From Anopheles merus (taxonomy: Eukaryota; Arthropoda; Insecta; Diptera; Culicidae): a stretch of 64,000 bases of DNA. Location: contig NC_054083.1 in assembly GCF_017562075.2 (NCBI RefSeq), positions 23,546,285 through 23,610,284 on the forward strand, in the 5' to 3' direction. The stretch's first letter is position 1; every line of letters begins with the position of its first letter. Made by a program: the position numbers and the translations under genes. The notes under the pieces were generated by a model. It had not been told where the DNA came from and ran no database searches. It saw only the letters and a list, made by a program, of their open reading frames with translations. This document shows, in pieces, positions 51,501-62,373 of this stretch.

Positions 51501-52001
51501 GGCCAATGTATGCTGGAGTATACGCACACACACACACGTACACCGCAAATCGAAAGATTTATGTCTGGAAGTTGTAACATTGGTAGCATTATCGATGCAA
51601 AAATTATCCCTGCATTGACATTTATGTACTGTGACTGCCATCCCTGTCTGATGCGTGCTACACACATAATCGAACGGAAATTGCAACGAACGAATGGGGG
51701 GTTGTTGTGCGCGTACGCAACAAGGAAATGAAACCACCCAGCGCGAAAGTTCACCTTTAGGGCGTAGCGTGCAATTATGATTCTGTGACACCGATTTTTT
51801 TTACGGGGTGATCATAAACGTGTTGTGGAGAAGATTGTTGTTCGATGCTTCGAAGTGTACGACACACAAATTGGCAATTTTGGCATTGTGGTAGAGCTTT
51901 CAAGAATAAAAATGTTAATTACGACACGATTTTGCTGAACTAGTGCATTTGACTTTCCTTTTTTTTTGGCTTTAACAGTTAATTAAATGCACTGAAAGCT
52001 G
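48561..52001. other. Non-coding block
   Basis: No exon is recognised. A G-run lies at 50946-50954. Overlapping frames on both strands at 51302-51791 lack domains. Confidence 0.45.
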
Positions 52002-52497
52002 AAAACAAAATGTGAATGCAGATTTTTTTTAATTAGCCCCTCTTTGCAAGTATCGATCGACACACATTGTTTATTTAGCAATCAGCAATGTTAGCAAAAA
52101 ACAACTACTTCTAAATCATTATTTTTGTAAAACAATAAATAATGCAATGGGTATTACATTGACTACATTTGCAGGGTTATTCACCGCGTGCAAAATGTTA
52201 TTTCACATATATCTGATATAAAATTTATATCTGAACCGGACGGCATTAGATGTGAATGTAAAATGAAAACAAAAACAAAATGTGAATGCAGATTTTTTTT
52301 TAATTAGCCCCTCTTTGCAAGTATCGATCGACACACATTGTTTATTTAGCAATCAGCACTGTTAGGAAAAAACAACTACTTCTAAATCATTATTTTTGTA
52401 AAACAATAAATAATGCAATGGGTATTACATCGACTACATTTGCAGGGTTATTCACCGCGTGCAAAATGTTATTTCACATATATCTGATATAAAATTT
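52002..52497 (+). repeat. Tandem duplication (about 225 bp, period 271) with copied filler at the junction
   Basis: Copy 1 (52002-52226) and copy 2 (52272-52497) differ at about three bases plus one T in a T-run. The spacer between them includes 52233-52267, 35 bases identical to 54775-54809. The duplicated unit itself contains part of the TTCACCGCGTGCAAAATG repeat family. Confidence 0.93.
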
Positions 52498-52934
52498 CCA
52501 TCGTAATAATTTTTAATTTCTTCAGCATGATTTTCAACACGGCTCAAGCTGTTTTGAATTTGACAGTTCTTTGTTATGTGTTGAAAACTGAAATTTCATT
52601 TTAAAGCAAATACACCATTTGACAGCTGTTGAAAAACATCTTGGATACGGTGAATACTTATGTTCACAATCGAAAGTGACTTGAAAATCATACTGTATTT
52701 TTTTTTATTTCTTTAGCATGATGTTCAACACGTCTCAAGCTGGATTAAGTTTGTCAGTTCGTTGTGATGTGTTAAAAATCGTGCTGAAGGAATTAAAAAT
52801 TATTATAATGGAAATGAAATGTCAGATTGTATACGGTGAATAATAATATTTACATTCGAAACTGACTTTGAAAATCATCATACAGGGTTTTCCAATTGAT
52901 AATTGATATAATGATATTAAATAAATTTAATATA

Positions 52935-53016
<82 letters not shown>

Positions 53017-53047
53017 TAATAATAAAAATAATAATAATAATAATAAC

Positions 53048-53079
<32 letters not shown>

Positions 53080-53080
53080 C

Positions 53081-53177
<97 letters not shown>

Positions 53178-53287
53178 TTATAATAATAATAATAATAATA
53201 ATAAAAATATCAGAGTGATGTGGAATCACTTCTTGCTTGTGGTGAAAAAAATGTTTCATTTCAAAAGTGACTTGGAAACTCTTTATT
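52498..53287 (+). repeat. Copies of the TTCACC/TTCCAAG repeat family around a TAA expansion
   Basis: The motif CAGCATGATTTTCAACAC...CAAGCTG...TTTGACAGTT recurs at 52524 and 52716, as at 10306. The right end near 53235-53281, read in reverse, gives TTTCCAAGTCACTTTTGAA then AAACATTTTTTTCACCAC, the inverted match of the left end at 10060. A further CAGGGTTTTCC lies at 52883, so more than one truncated copy is present. Confidence 0.65.
52931..53207. repeat. (TAA)n microsatellite, about 280 bp
   Basis: An almost uninterrupted trinucleotide tract with scattered single-base changes, inside a copy of the dispersed repeat. It yields poly-Ile and poly-Leu frames, which are artefacts. Confidence 0.98.
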
Positions 53288-55324
53288 ATAAAAAAATTTG
53301 AAAATTTAACTTATTTTTCGTTTTTTTTAAAGGCCCAAACTCAAACACTTCATACAACAATAAAGCGCATGCAAATGTCTTTTAGGCATAAAGCATGGCG
53401 TTGAAGGGCACCTTCTTGAGCGCTGCTGACTAAAATTAAACTCTGCCATTGAGCGGACAGCGTCGTTTATCCTACTATTAATAATAATTAACGCTAAGCC
53501 ATATGGGCTAGAGCGCTCAGCTCAGTAAATCGTACCTTAAAGGAAAAGTACGGCCCGTCTCAAGGGCTACCGTTTTTGTTGTTAATCACTCGCACAGGTT
53601 GTACGCATTGGGTGACGCACAAAAATAGTCTACCACCCGCCGACTTTACACCTTCCCCACCCCTGCAGTACGCACTTTCCTGCTTCGTTCTGCTGCGCTT
53701 ACTTAAAATAGACAAAAGCATGCGCTGGCAAACGAAACGCGATTCAGCTAATGAAGAGGAAAAAGAGGAAGAAGCAAACCTCCTATATTCACTCACACAC
53801 ACACACTCACACACAAGCGAGCAAGCAGCTTGAAAGGGTAAGAAAATCAATCACCCAATACACGCTCACACACACGGGCACGACTCGCGGTGATACATTC
53901 TTGACGGCGGCCTAACCTCGGGCCCATTTTCTAAACTAGGTCTAGTGTACGAGGGCAACCGCTTTCCGGCGTTCTCCCACCCATCCTCCTTTGCCGTGGC
54001 GATCTCTTAGAGACCGAGGGAGACCGAGACCGCCCGTCACCGGACCGGATGAGGATCGCGATCTAATCCCGGGCGCGATCGCGCGTCTACACTTGGGGCA
54101 AAAACACGATGCAGCGCGATAGTGTGTAGGAAATGCACCACGACGGCACGGCTGGCACCGAGAAGGTTGGCAATGGCAGAGAGTGCACCGTGTGCATTGG
54201 GATTTAAGGGGTTAGGGGTAGCACGGGGCAGGCAGAACGACCGTCAATGACAGCAGCTTTGCGTGCAGAAGTAAACAAATGCGCTAATCCCTCCGGATGG
54301 TAAAGCGTGATTTCCAGCGACCTTAATTTAATTTATAAGGCAATTATAATTTTACGACTTTTCGCGTTTAATAAACGTCGGTGATTAAAAATCATTATTC
54401 ATCAACGGTAATGGATGCTTAACTGCTATTAGATGCTTAATGGAGGACAAACAGTGAAAAATAGGCTTTGAGGAAATTAATTTCATTGGCAAATTTTGTC
54501 GTAATGAAGATGCCATTGAAATTTAATTAAAAAAACAGATGAAAAACACATTAAATACTAAACAACATTATAATTCTGGTCCTTTAATAAATTTCCCTAA
54601 ATCATTAGAATTTATGCAACTGTTTGACCAACTTACTTGAGAGCGCGAGAGCTTCCCTGTTTTTTTTGTCTTTTAAATTAATCCGCTGTGGCGGGCCCAC
54701 AGACCTAATCGATGTAAATTGTGTGCCAGACACCCTTTGTCCTCTAACCTTCAAAAAACTCGATGCCGTAAGCAGAACCGGACGGCATTAGATGTGAATG
54801 TAAAATGAACATCACACGATGTGGCGATGATGATGCTGTGTGTTTGTTGGACTTCTCGAAACCCCTGTAAACAGTGCAGCAACAGATATGCGTCCAGCGC
54901 GATGGCATTGTTTTTTAGTTTGCGCGCAAGGTTACGGCATTACCCAGTCGGAATAGTTTTCTAGACGAGAGCCGCACAACAAACGCATCCCGGACCGCCG
55001 GACCAAGCTCAAGTACATGCCGGCGGGGCCGGCTGCAATCAGATGAACTACGGAGAATGCAGCCGCAGCTTGTCAAACACTGGCGCGTTCGGTTCCTCAC
55101 GTACGGGAAAGAATAGCGTGTGTCTGGGGAAAGGGTGGGTAAATAAATGATCATACAGAACTTGACCTAAAATTCAATTACAACAAACGGCTTCTAAACC
55201 GATGTACCAGCCGAGCTGGCATTGAAGGAAAATATGGCGATGCGGCGTTGTAGTGGCAGCAACGCCGTAAACTACTTTCCTCGCCCTCAAAAACAGAAAC
55301 GTTTTTTTTTTCTTCTTGCCTTGT
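53288..55324. other. Non-coding block
   Basis: No exon is recognised. It contains the 35-base source/copy sequence at 54775-54809 and a CA tract near 53791-53813. Confidence 0.45.
54775..54809 (+). repeat. 35-bp sequence duplicated exactly at 52233-52267
   Basis: It starts GAACCGGACGGCATTAG and matches the junction filler of the duplication 2.5 kb away over 35 bases with no mismatch. Identity stops abruptly at both ends. Confidence 0.95.
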
Positions 55325-56812
55325 TCAAGTATGTTCTAGTATCTCGCACATAAACACACACACCCACTTGGTTATACGCACTAATATACTCCACACGACG
55401 TCGTCGTCGTTGTCGCTGTTCCCCAACCGTTCCAACTCAGCTTTGCGCTTACTTTCCCCACCCGATGCTCCATCCCCCAAAAGGCATCTTTTTCTAAGCG
55501 CCACGGTACGGTGGCGCCATATGACGGGGCCGCCTGACATTGACCGCGTTTCAGGTTCCGCCAGCACACAGGCACACGGAGCGAACTGCATAATAATGCA
55601 GCTGACGAACAGCAGCAGGGAAAAGGGAACGGGTCGAGATGGGCGGTGTTTAAATAGACCGAACAGCGGCTTGGCATTGCACCGATGCGATGGAATGGAT
55701 GGTGGCGCGGGCAAACGCATTTCCATCGGAAGCCTTTCCTCGGGTGCTTATGGGGGAGGTGAGGGTGTAAGTGAAGCTTATCTAATCCCATTTTCTCGTG
55801 TGCCTTGGGTGGTTTTGGTTTTCGCTTTTCCACACTTTCGTTTGTAAATTCACTTCCCGGTTTGGCAGTTCATGCTCGCGGGAAGTGGAAAATAAAAGTT
55901 TTAATTAGATTATTCTTTACTAAAAATCTAATACAAATTTATTTTTTTAAACAATATTTTTTTTATTATCATAGGAAAAGCATTAAATTCATTTCAAGTG
56001 TCCTGGTTAGTGAAATCGTTAATACGCTAATGACTTTATTCGACCCTGTCATGGTGTATATCGTTCAGCTCTATAGTAGTGAGCCATTGTCCAATGTCTA
56101 TCACAACACAGGTTTGAGTTAAAATCTCGTTTGGAGCAGAAACTTGTAATATAACACATTTCGCATTGGTCTACACATTTCCCATTTTTCCGTCCAAATA
56201 GAGGTATTGGGTTTGAATATTCCTGCTTTCCTTCTATATTTCCTTTCCCATTTTCCCTTCTCTCTCCTTGCTTCCCTTGCATTTCTATGGACCAGAATTT
56301 TAAACGTCTCCACAAATCGTTTGCCCTTTTGGTGAAAACTGTGTTAGCCAATAAATCGAGCCGACCCGACCGACCGACCGGCCCGGCGGAGTGCATCATT
56401 TGTTATACAAAAGCCGACCCGGGACGATTTATTTCCATTCACAGCACACCCAAGCGAAATGTGCCGTCCTTGCTTGCCGGTGGTATTAGAGTCGCAAGAG
56501 AGCACACACTCACATTTACTTGCATGCAGCAAATACGAATGTGTGCTGAAACACCGAACGAGAGATAGATGCAACTGCACCAGCAGCGCGCAAGCTGGTT
56601 AGAGAGACCGTTTGGCTGGCGAAGAAAAACGAACCGCGGCACCACACCAGCACCACACCGGGAGCAGTAGCGTAGAAACAAAACATACAAAAATGCACAA
56701 ACAAACACACACACACACATTCGGAAACTTACAAATGAATGCATAACAAAATATCGAGCTCAAGTGCAATGTGTTTTCAGGTCAATGTTGTCAACTATTA
56801 GCCGCCGTGCGC
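55325..56812. other. Non-coding block with a GC-rich stretch open on both strands
   Basis: From 55325 to 55850 open frames exist on both strands. A plus-strand frame from ATG 55596 ends at a donor-like GTGAGG (55759), but there is no domain and no reason to choose a strand. Nothing else is recognised. Confidence 0.35.
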
Positions 56813-56872
56813 TGGTGCCGTGGTGCAGTGGATGCATTTTACGCCTCGCGGGCATGTTCGATGCCACTGGGG
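56813..56872 (+). mobile_element. tRNA-like sequence (SINE head or degenerate tRNA)
   Basis: GGTGCCG is followed by a D-arm-like GTGC/GCAT stem around AGTGGAT (box A-like), and a T-arm-like GGCA-TGTTCGA-TGCC (box B-like). The anticodon arm is not formed, so it is not a functional tRNA. A head fragment of a tRNA-derived SINE is the likeliest reading. Confidence 0.4.
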
Positions 56873-59800
56873 TAGAGCTGTTTTACTAGACATGTTTGTG
56901 CATTCTAACTATCACCATATAAAGCGTCCTCTACCACAGTAAAATAAACAAGGATCGCATATTCAAGGATGTGGAATATTCCATGAATGTACCAACTAAG
57001 CATTAAAACAATATTATTTATTACATCCCGTGAAGTCACTTCCATATAGAGGTATTGAATCATAAACACATATATCGATGCACGCATAATAATAGTCACA
57101 CTAAACATACATTAATAATCCGAAACAAATCAACATCAAGGTTACAACATTCAATAACAAAACTTCAAACCTCGTCGACAAAAAGGGCGAAACGATCGAG
57201 TCTCGCGCCTTAACTACGGCAGGCCGTCCGCGTTTGGCCACGCATAATTAGTAGTAAAACTGTAAACCGGTACGTAAAATTCGACCAGGTCTATAAATAT
57301 TTCAATTCTCACCCATCGCCACCCACCCGGTTTCTCCTTTTTGGAACGGCCCAACGGGTTCTACGGAATCTCCTTTACAACAGCAACGGCGGCTGTGTTT
57401 ATTTCGAGCCCCGGTCAGCTGGTTGCAGTCGAGGATGAGTGGCATCGCAGACGTACGAGGTAAAGGAAGAAGAATAAAAAGTAAACGCAATCCCTTCTTC
57501 GGTTGGCATCCAAAAATATGAGCAATCAGACGTCGAAAACCCTTCATCAGCTCCCAAGACGTTCTACAGCTAAAAGGCACACTGCGGAGCTGTGTGTCTG
57601 ATTGAAGTACTCAAGCGAACGAAAGAAATCAACGAATAAAGAGAACGAGAGCAACAGAGACACATTGGGGGAAAATCGCCAGACGAGAAACACATTCATT
57701 TTAACTTTAAAAAATAAAATAAAAAATAAACCGCCCGTACGCACATCGATGGAGCTCTAGAAGCAGAAGAAGGGCTTCCGATGGATCAAGTGGCCCCTCG
57801 GGTTTGGGGAGGTGGAAAGAGGGGGGCAGGGAGCGGCAAGAGAAAAAAACTTCGTTAATATGAATATAAAGCAGCATGCTGGGCCCAAAGCAAGCGGGGG
57901 GCTATTTGTGTCAAGGACGCTCAGAATATGACAGCCCGCGCACCGTTTGGATTGAGCGCCGTGGATCAAGTCGGGAGTTGAAACGGTACGGTGCACGGGC
58001 AGAAGAAGGCGGTGGCGGCGGCGCAGCGAGCCATATATATCGGTCCAACCGGCCAAAAGGGAACGGGGAAACGGCAGCGGAAACACAGGATTAACGACGA
58101 AATCAATACACCACTACTTAATGCAGCGAACCTATGGTGGGACAGGTTTTAATTTCGGCTAGTAGTTCATTAATATTAAACAAAGCACTTAATTAAGCGT
58201 TTAATGGGGGGCAGCGTGTGGGAAGCGTTAAGCGGCTTACAGGTGAAGCGTTTCATTGAAGTGAAATTGAAAAATTAATTGCAACTAATTTGCAGTACTT
58301 CTGGCAGCGAAAATTGCGAAATCCTGAACAGTGACTTGAATAGGGTACTGACGGGAAACCTCTCAGCAGTTTAAAAAACTACCAAAAACTCCCTTTTTCA
58401 CTTCAGATTCGAAGCAATTTTAAGCACTTCGTCGTTCGGATTTCTAGTGCAAGCGTAGACTGGTTTAATTCGCTAACAAATAAATTTTTACACCTCCAAC
58501 GGTGGAGAAGCTTTCGTGCGTTCGTGATGGAAGCAATGGAAGCAAACGTCTTGACTAGCTGATCTTTACACCAACCCACTCTTCCACTGCGACCGCAACC
58601 ACCCCTTAGCGGTCAATCTAGTCGATCAGGCCGAGTTCGGACGTGTTGGCTAGCTATAGGCTCCGATCGTGCCATTGCAGGCTCGACTAAACTGCTGCAC
58701 CAGCAACAGACGATACCGGACAAACTGTCGGTAGCGAGTGGAAGCGAGCGAGAGACAGAGACAGAGAGAGCAGGAGAGGGATGGATTGAGAGTGCGGTAT
58801 GTGCGGTGGAGCCAACGACGAGCAGTAGTAGTGGTGCACTCAGGTGCTAAGTGTGCCAAGGACATTTTCTCAATCTCGGTCCGCTTCGCTTCGCATCGCT
58901 GTCCGGTCGGAACCGGTGGTGGGTCGCGCGAGAACTGTGTGTGTACGTGGGGTGCGCGGCGCTGCTATTAGCTCGATTTGGTTGTTGTTTTTTTTTGTGG
59001 CGATTTTTCTCTGAGTTGGATTTTTTCTCCATCTCACTCGAACTACATTATTGTAGCTTTCAGTTCTTTCCCAAGATTTAATTCTGTTCGTAGATATTTT
59101 TTGTTTTTCGGTGCATCCTGGGAAGGCGTTGTGACTTTTGATTGTCTTTATTGGTATGCCCTAACAGAATATGAGTATTAAATAAATAAATTAATTAATT
59201 ATAATAAGAATGTTCAAAACAGTAAATAGCTTTAATACACTTTAAACCGTTGTTCCAATCAATACAGCATTCCGCAGGTCGTAAAACTATAGCAGATTTC
59301 AAAAACCGTTAAACCACTCGACCCATACTGCTGATACCGATATATACCACCGAGAGGATTACAAAACATTTCTTCTCTTTAAATACGACACTATTTTTAC
59401 TACCACCCCGTCGGACAGGTTCTCGAGAGTTGGACCTTTCCCTACAAGATCACCTCCACATCCCTTCTTGCAAGACACAACCTGTCTGCTCGAACCCTCC
59501 ACTAGTGACTTAAACGGCGAGTCAAGCGAAAGGCGCACACCGGCCGTCTTTTGGGAGCGTGCGCGGAGGAGCCCGCATACCGCACCGAACAGACGAACAT
59601 GCTCAAGTGTGTAGCAGTCCGTACAAGGACACCTGGTGGACACAGCCACACACACAGCAACACGCCGAAGAGCAGAGCCGAAGCAACAGCAACCCTAACA
59701 CACATGCCGAAGCGTAAAATCACATCTTTGGAACATGAGCGTACAACTCGCTGAACTCTTCTGCAAGAAGCCCCAACTTAAGAAGTGTATGTGTGCTTTG

Positions 59801-61096
59801 CTTTTTTTCTTTTCGCTCTGTCAACCGCTCTATTGTGTCATACCGCATCTTTGGCCTCTCTTCTCGGGGGTTGGGGGGAGATATTTGTTGTACATCTTGG
59901 GTAGAGAGTGCTGGTTTATTTGTTAATTTTTGTTGTTGTTAATCATAAAACCCCGCCAGCGGTTGCCTGGCACGCACTGGCGAAACGCACTTAAGCAAAC
60001 ATTACATGCATCTTTGCGCTGCACAAAACAAGCGCAAACATTGGGACATGATAGTACACGGACCATGTGCTTTGCTCGAGAGCCTAGGTGGAGGTTCGGG
60101 TTCGGAGGGTGAGTCCTCTTCAATGTAGGAGTAAATTGCGACTCGAAATGCAGGCAAAATAAACAGAGCATTTCTGGCGAGACAGTGAGTATCTGTTTTG
60201 CAATACTTACTGGTTACAGCTGCAGATTGTCAAACGAACTGGAGTGTAGAAGAGTGCGTGTCGCTGAGAGTTTTGAAAAAGGGTTTCAACATATTTGAAA
60301 TAGGTTTGCTGAAGCAATTGCAACACAAAAGAAAGCTATGAAATGTCCAGCAAGATCGAACATAGTGAACATTATCTAAACACAGCTCAATCCTCTCATA
60401 GGATTTAATTTCAATCGATTCGTCGATCTTATAAGCTGCTCCTGGAAATGCCGGCAGCAGTGGAAAACACGCCTGCCCGCTTGCTTTTGATTGAGCTATT
60501 AATCGCTGTGCATCAGACTTCATCAGAGACTTCACCCTCTCTCACTTTAATCGACATCCTCAATCAACGCCCTAATCGTGACGGACACGATTAAAGGAGT
60601 GCTGAAAGTGCTTGAAGAAAGAAACCTCCTTTTTTCTCAATCCCTCTTGTCATATGCCATGCGTTAGAAAATCACTTCAGCCTCCTTTCCGTGCGCAGCA
60701 AAACGAAGCAAATAATGCTGGGTGCGTGCGGCCTCCGTCTGTCTGTCAGCTGTGAATGGCAAATCGGACGGCCGAGGGGACTTTGGGGCAAAAGACACAC
60801 TTCGATTAGATTCTGCACCGCCCGTGTTTTTTTTTTTTTTTTTCGTTGTCGTATGTGAATGGGAGGCAAAAATAAAAGACACCTCACACACTCGCGGGCT
60901 GCACTCTAAGGCTGTGCGCAACAAGCGCACGGCAAAGAATGATCACAGGTACTGCAATGGGGCAGAGGCGACACCCGAGAAAGCGAGATGAAGTCACAAA
61001 CACACAATTGGCAACAAATCGGCAACAAGAGCAGAGAGTGCCGAATCAAGCCCACTAGGAGCTAGGTAGGTAACGGGCGCAACGGGTGGAAAGCGA
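56873..61096. other. Non-coding block
   Basis: No exon is recognised. It includes GAGACAGAGAGAG words at 58750-58780 and a 17-base T-run (60827-60843). Confidence 0.45.
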
Positions 61097-61289
61097 ATGA
61101 GGTCAAGCTCAATTAAAACATTAAAGCTCGGGCAGCTCGGCGGTGGCTGCGGCGGTGGGGCGGCGGCTGGATTCAGTGGCCACCATCATTCAGCCACCTT
61201 ATGCAACGGTGTCTGGGCTGGTGCCAACATCACCGGGGGAAACACACACAAATATACGCACGCAGCCGCTCACAGCGGATCCGAAATGG
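61097..61289 (+). CDS. Candidate first or internal exon on the plus strand (unknown product)
   Basis: I do not recognise this protein. From ATG 61097 an open frame of 64 codons plus one base ends at a strong donor, ATGG|GTAAGC. The second half is GC-rich with coding-like codon use and encodes Gly/Ala/His-rich sequence (words such as GGGAAAGFSGHHHSATLC and WAGANITGGN). An internal exon starting after the CAG at 61132-61134 is also possible. It runs opposite to ftz-f1, so if real it belongs to another gene extending to the right. No downstream exon was found before 64000. Confidence 0.25.
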
Positions 61290-61841
61290 GTAAGCACAAT
61301 TGAGCACCACCGATTTTGGCGAGGAATGGAATGGGGCGAGGGTGTGGGGGGAGGGGTCCGTCTGGGTCGGTGAGGCTATTGTTTAATGGCATGGTTGAGT
61401 GTGCTTGTTTTTTATTGCTATTTTGCAAATATTGTGCTTGTATTTTTTGTTTTGCTTTTTTCCCTCTCTTTTCCTACACGCACCGTTAAAGTTTCACTTC
61501 CACTCCACGTGGTGGAAACTTTGTGGTTGGGGTTGGAGATGAGAAATTGATGGAGTTTTTTTCTCTCTCTTCTTCTTTTCCTACGCTTGATCGGAGCTTT
61601 TTTTTCTATTTCCCAATGTAATACATCCAATGTCCATTTCTTAGGATGGCTGAAAGCGAAACTGAAAGTTAATATCCGCTTGAAGAGAATTGTAAAGGTA
61701 TATGGGCTAATGACGAAAGAGAAGCATTTATGCTCTTAGCCTTTACTTTCTTGTTTGTATTTAAAAAAAATGATTAAAGAAAATCTCCAACAATCAAACG
61801 AAATGACACTTTGACATAGACAGAGCCTATAAGTCCATCAG
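61290..61841. other. Non-coding block
   Basis: T-rich from 61400 to 61620; no exon is recognised. Confidence 0.45.
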
Positions 61842-62373
61842 AGGGGCCCCTTTCCGTTTTAAGTTCGTAGGCTGAAATTTCAGCCTGTCAGCTGTATGGA
61901 TTATATAGCAGTTTTTGAGAAGCTATCTAGATGGGTATATCTCAAGGTGTATGAATTTAGAAGGCTGATTGTTATCGTCTCTGTTTCTGAATGAAGATTT
62001 TAAGAGTGTTTTGAGTATTTGTCAAGCCTCCGCAAAGCTTGTTTGAACAAAAGTTTTCACCCATTCTGTTAAAAAGTTATATTCAAATTTGGTGATAAAA
62101 AATATAATCTGAGACCACCAGGACTACATTCACTTTGATTCTGGATACCATCACCAGATCTCTTGGATGTACCATGGGATAAATATAAACACCATCTTGG
62201 TTTCCCATTTTTCGAGCAGGTATTCGAATCTAATTCTAGCTTTGAGGCTAGAATAATCTAGACTGAAAATTGCAGGCAAGTTTTATGTGTGGTTTTGTAT
62301 GGAGTGTTTACATGATTTCAGCCTCCAACTGTCAAACTCCATACAAAAAACTGACTAGAATCGTGGAGGGCGC
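61842..62373 (-). mobile_element. Copy B of the small repeat element, uninserted
   Basis: About 532 bases, inverted relative to copy A at 41415-42648 and collinear with it apart from the two MITEs. Shared blocks include TTTCCGTTTTAAG, GGCTGAAATTTCAGCCT, TTTGGTGATAAAA and TAGAATAATCTAGACTG. It acts as the natural empty site for both nested insertions. Confidence 0.8.

Noticed and set aside
52896..53259. Poly-Ile and poly-Leu open frames
   Set aside because: Direct translation of the TAA microsatellite.
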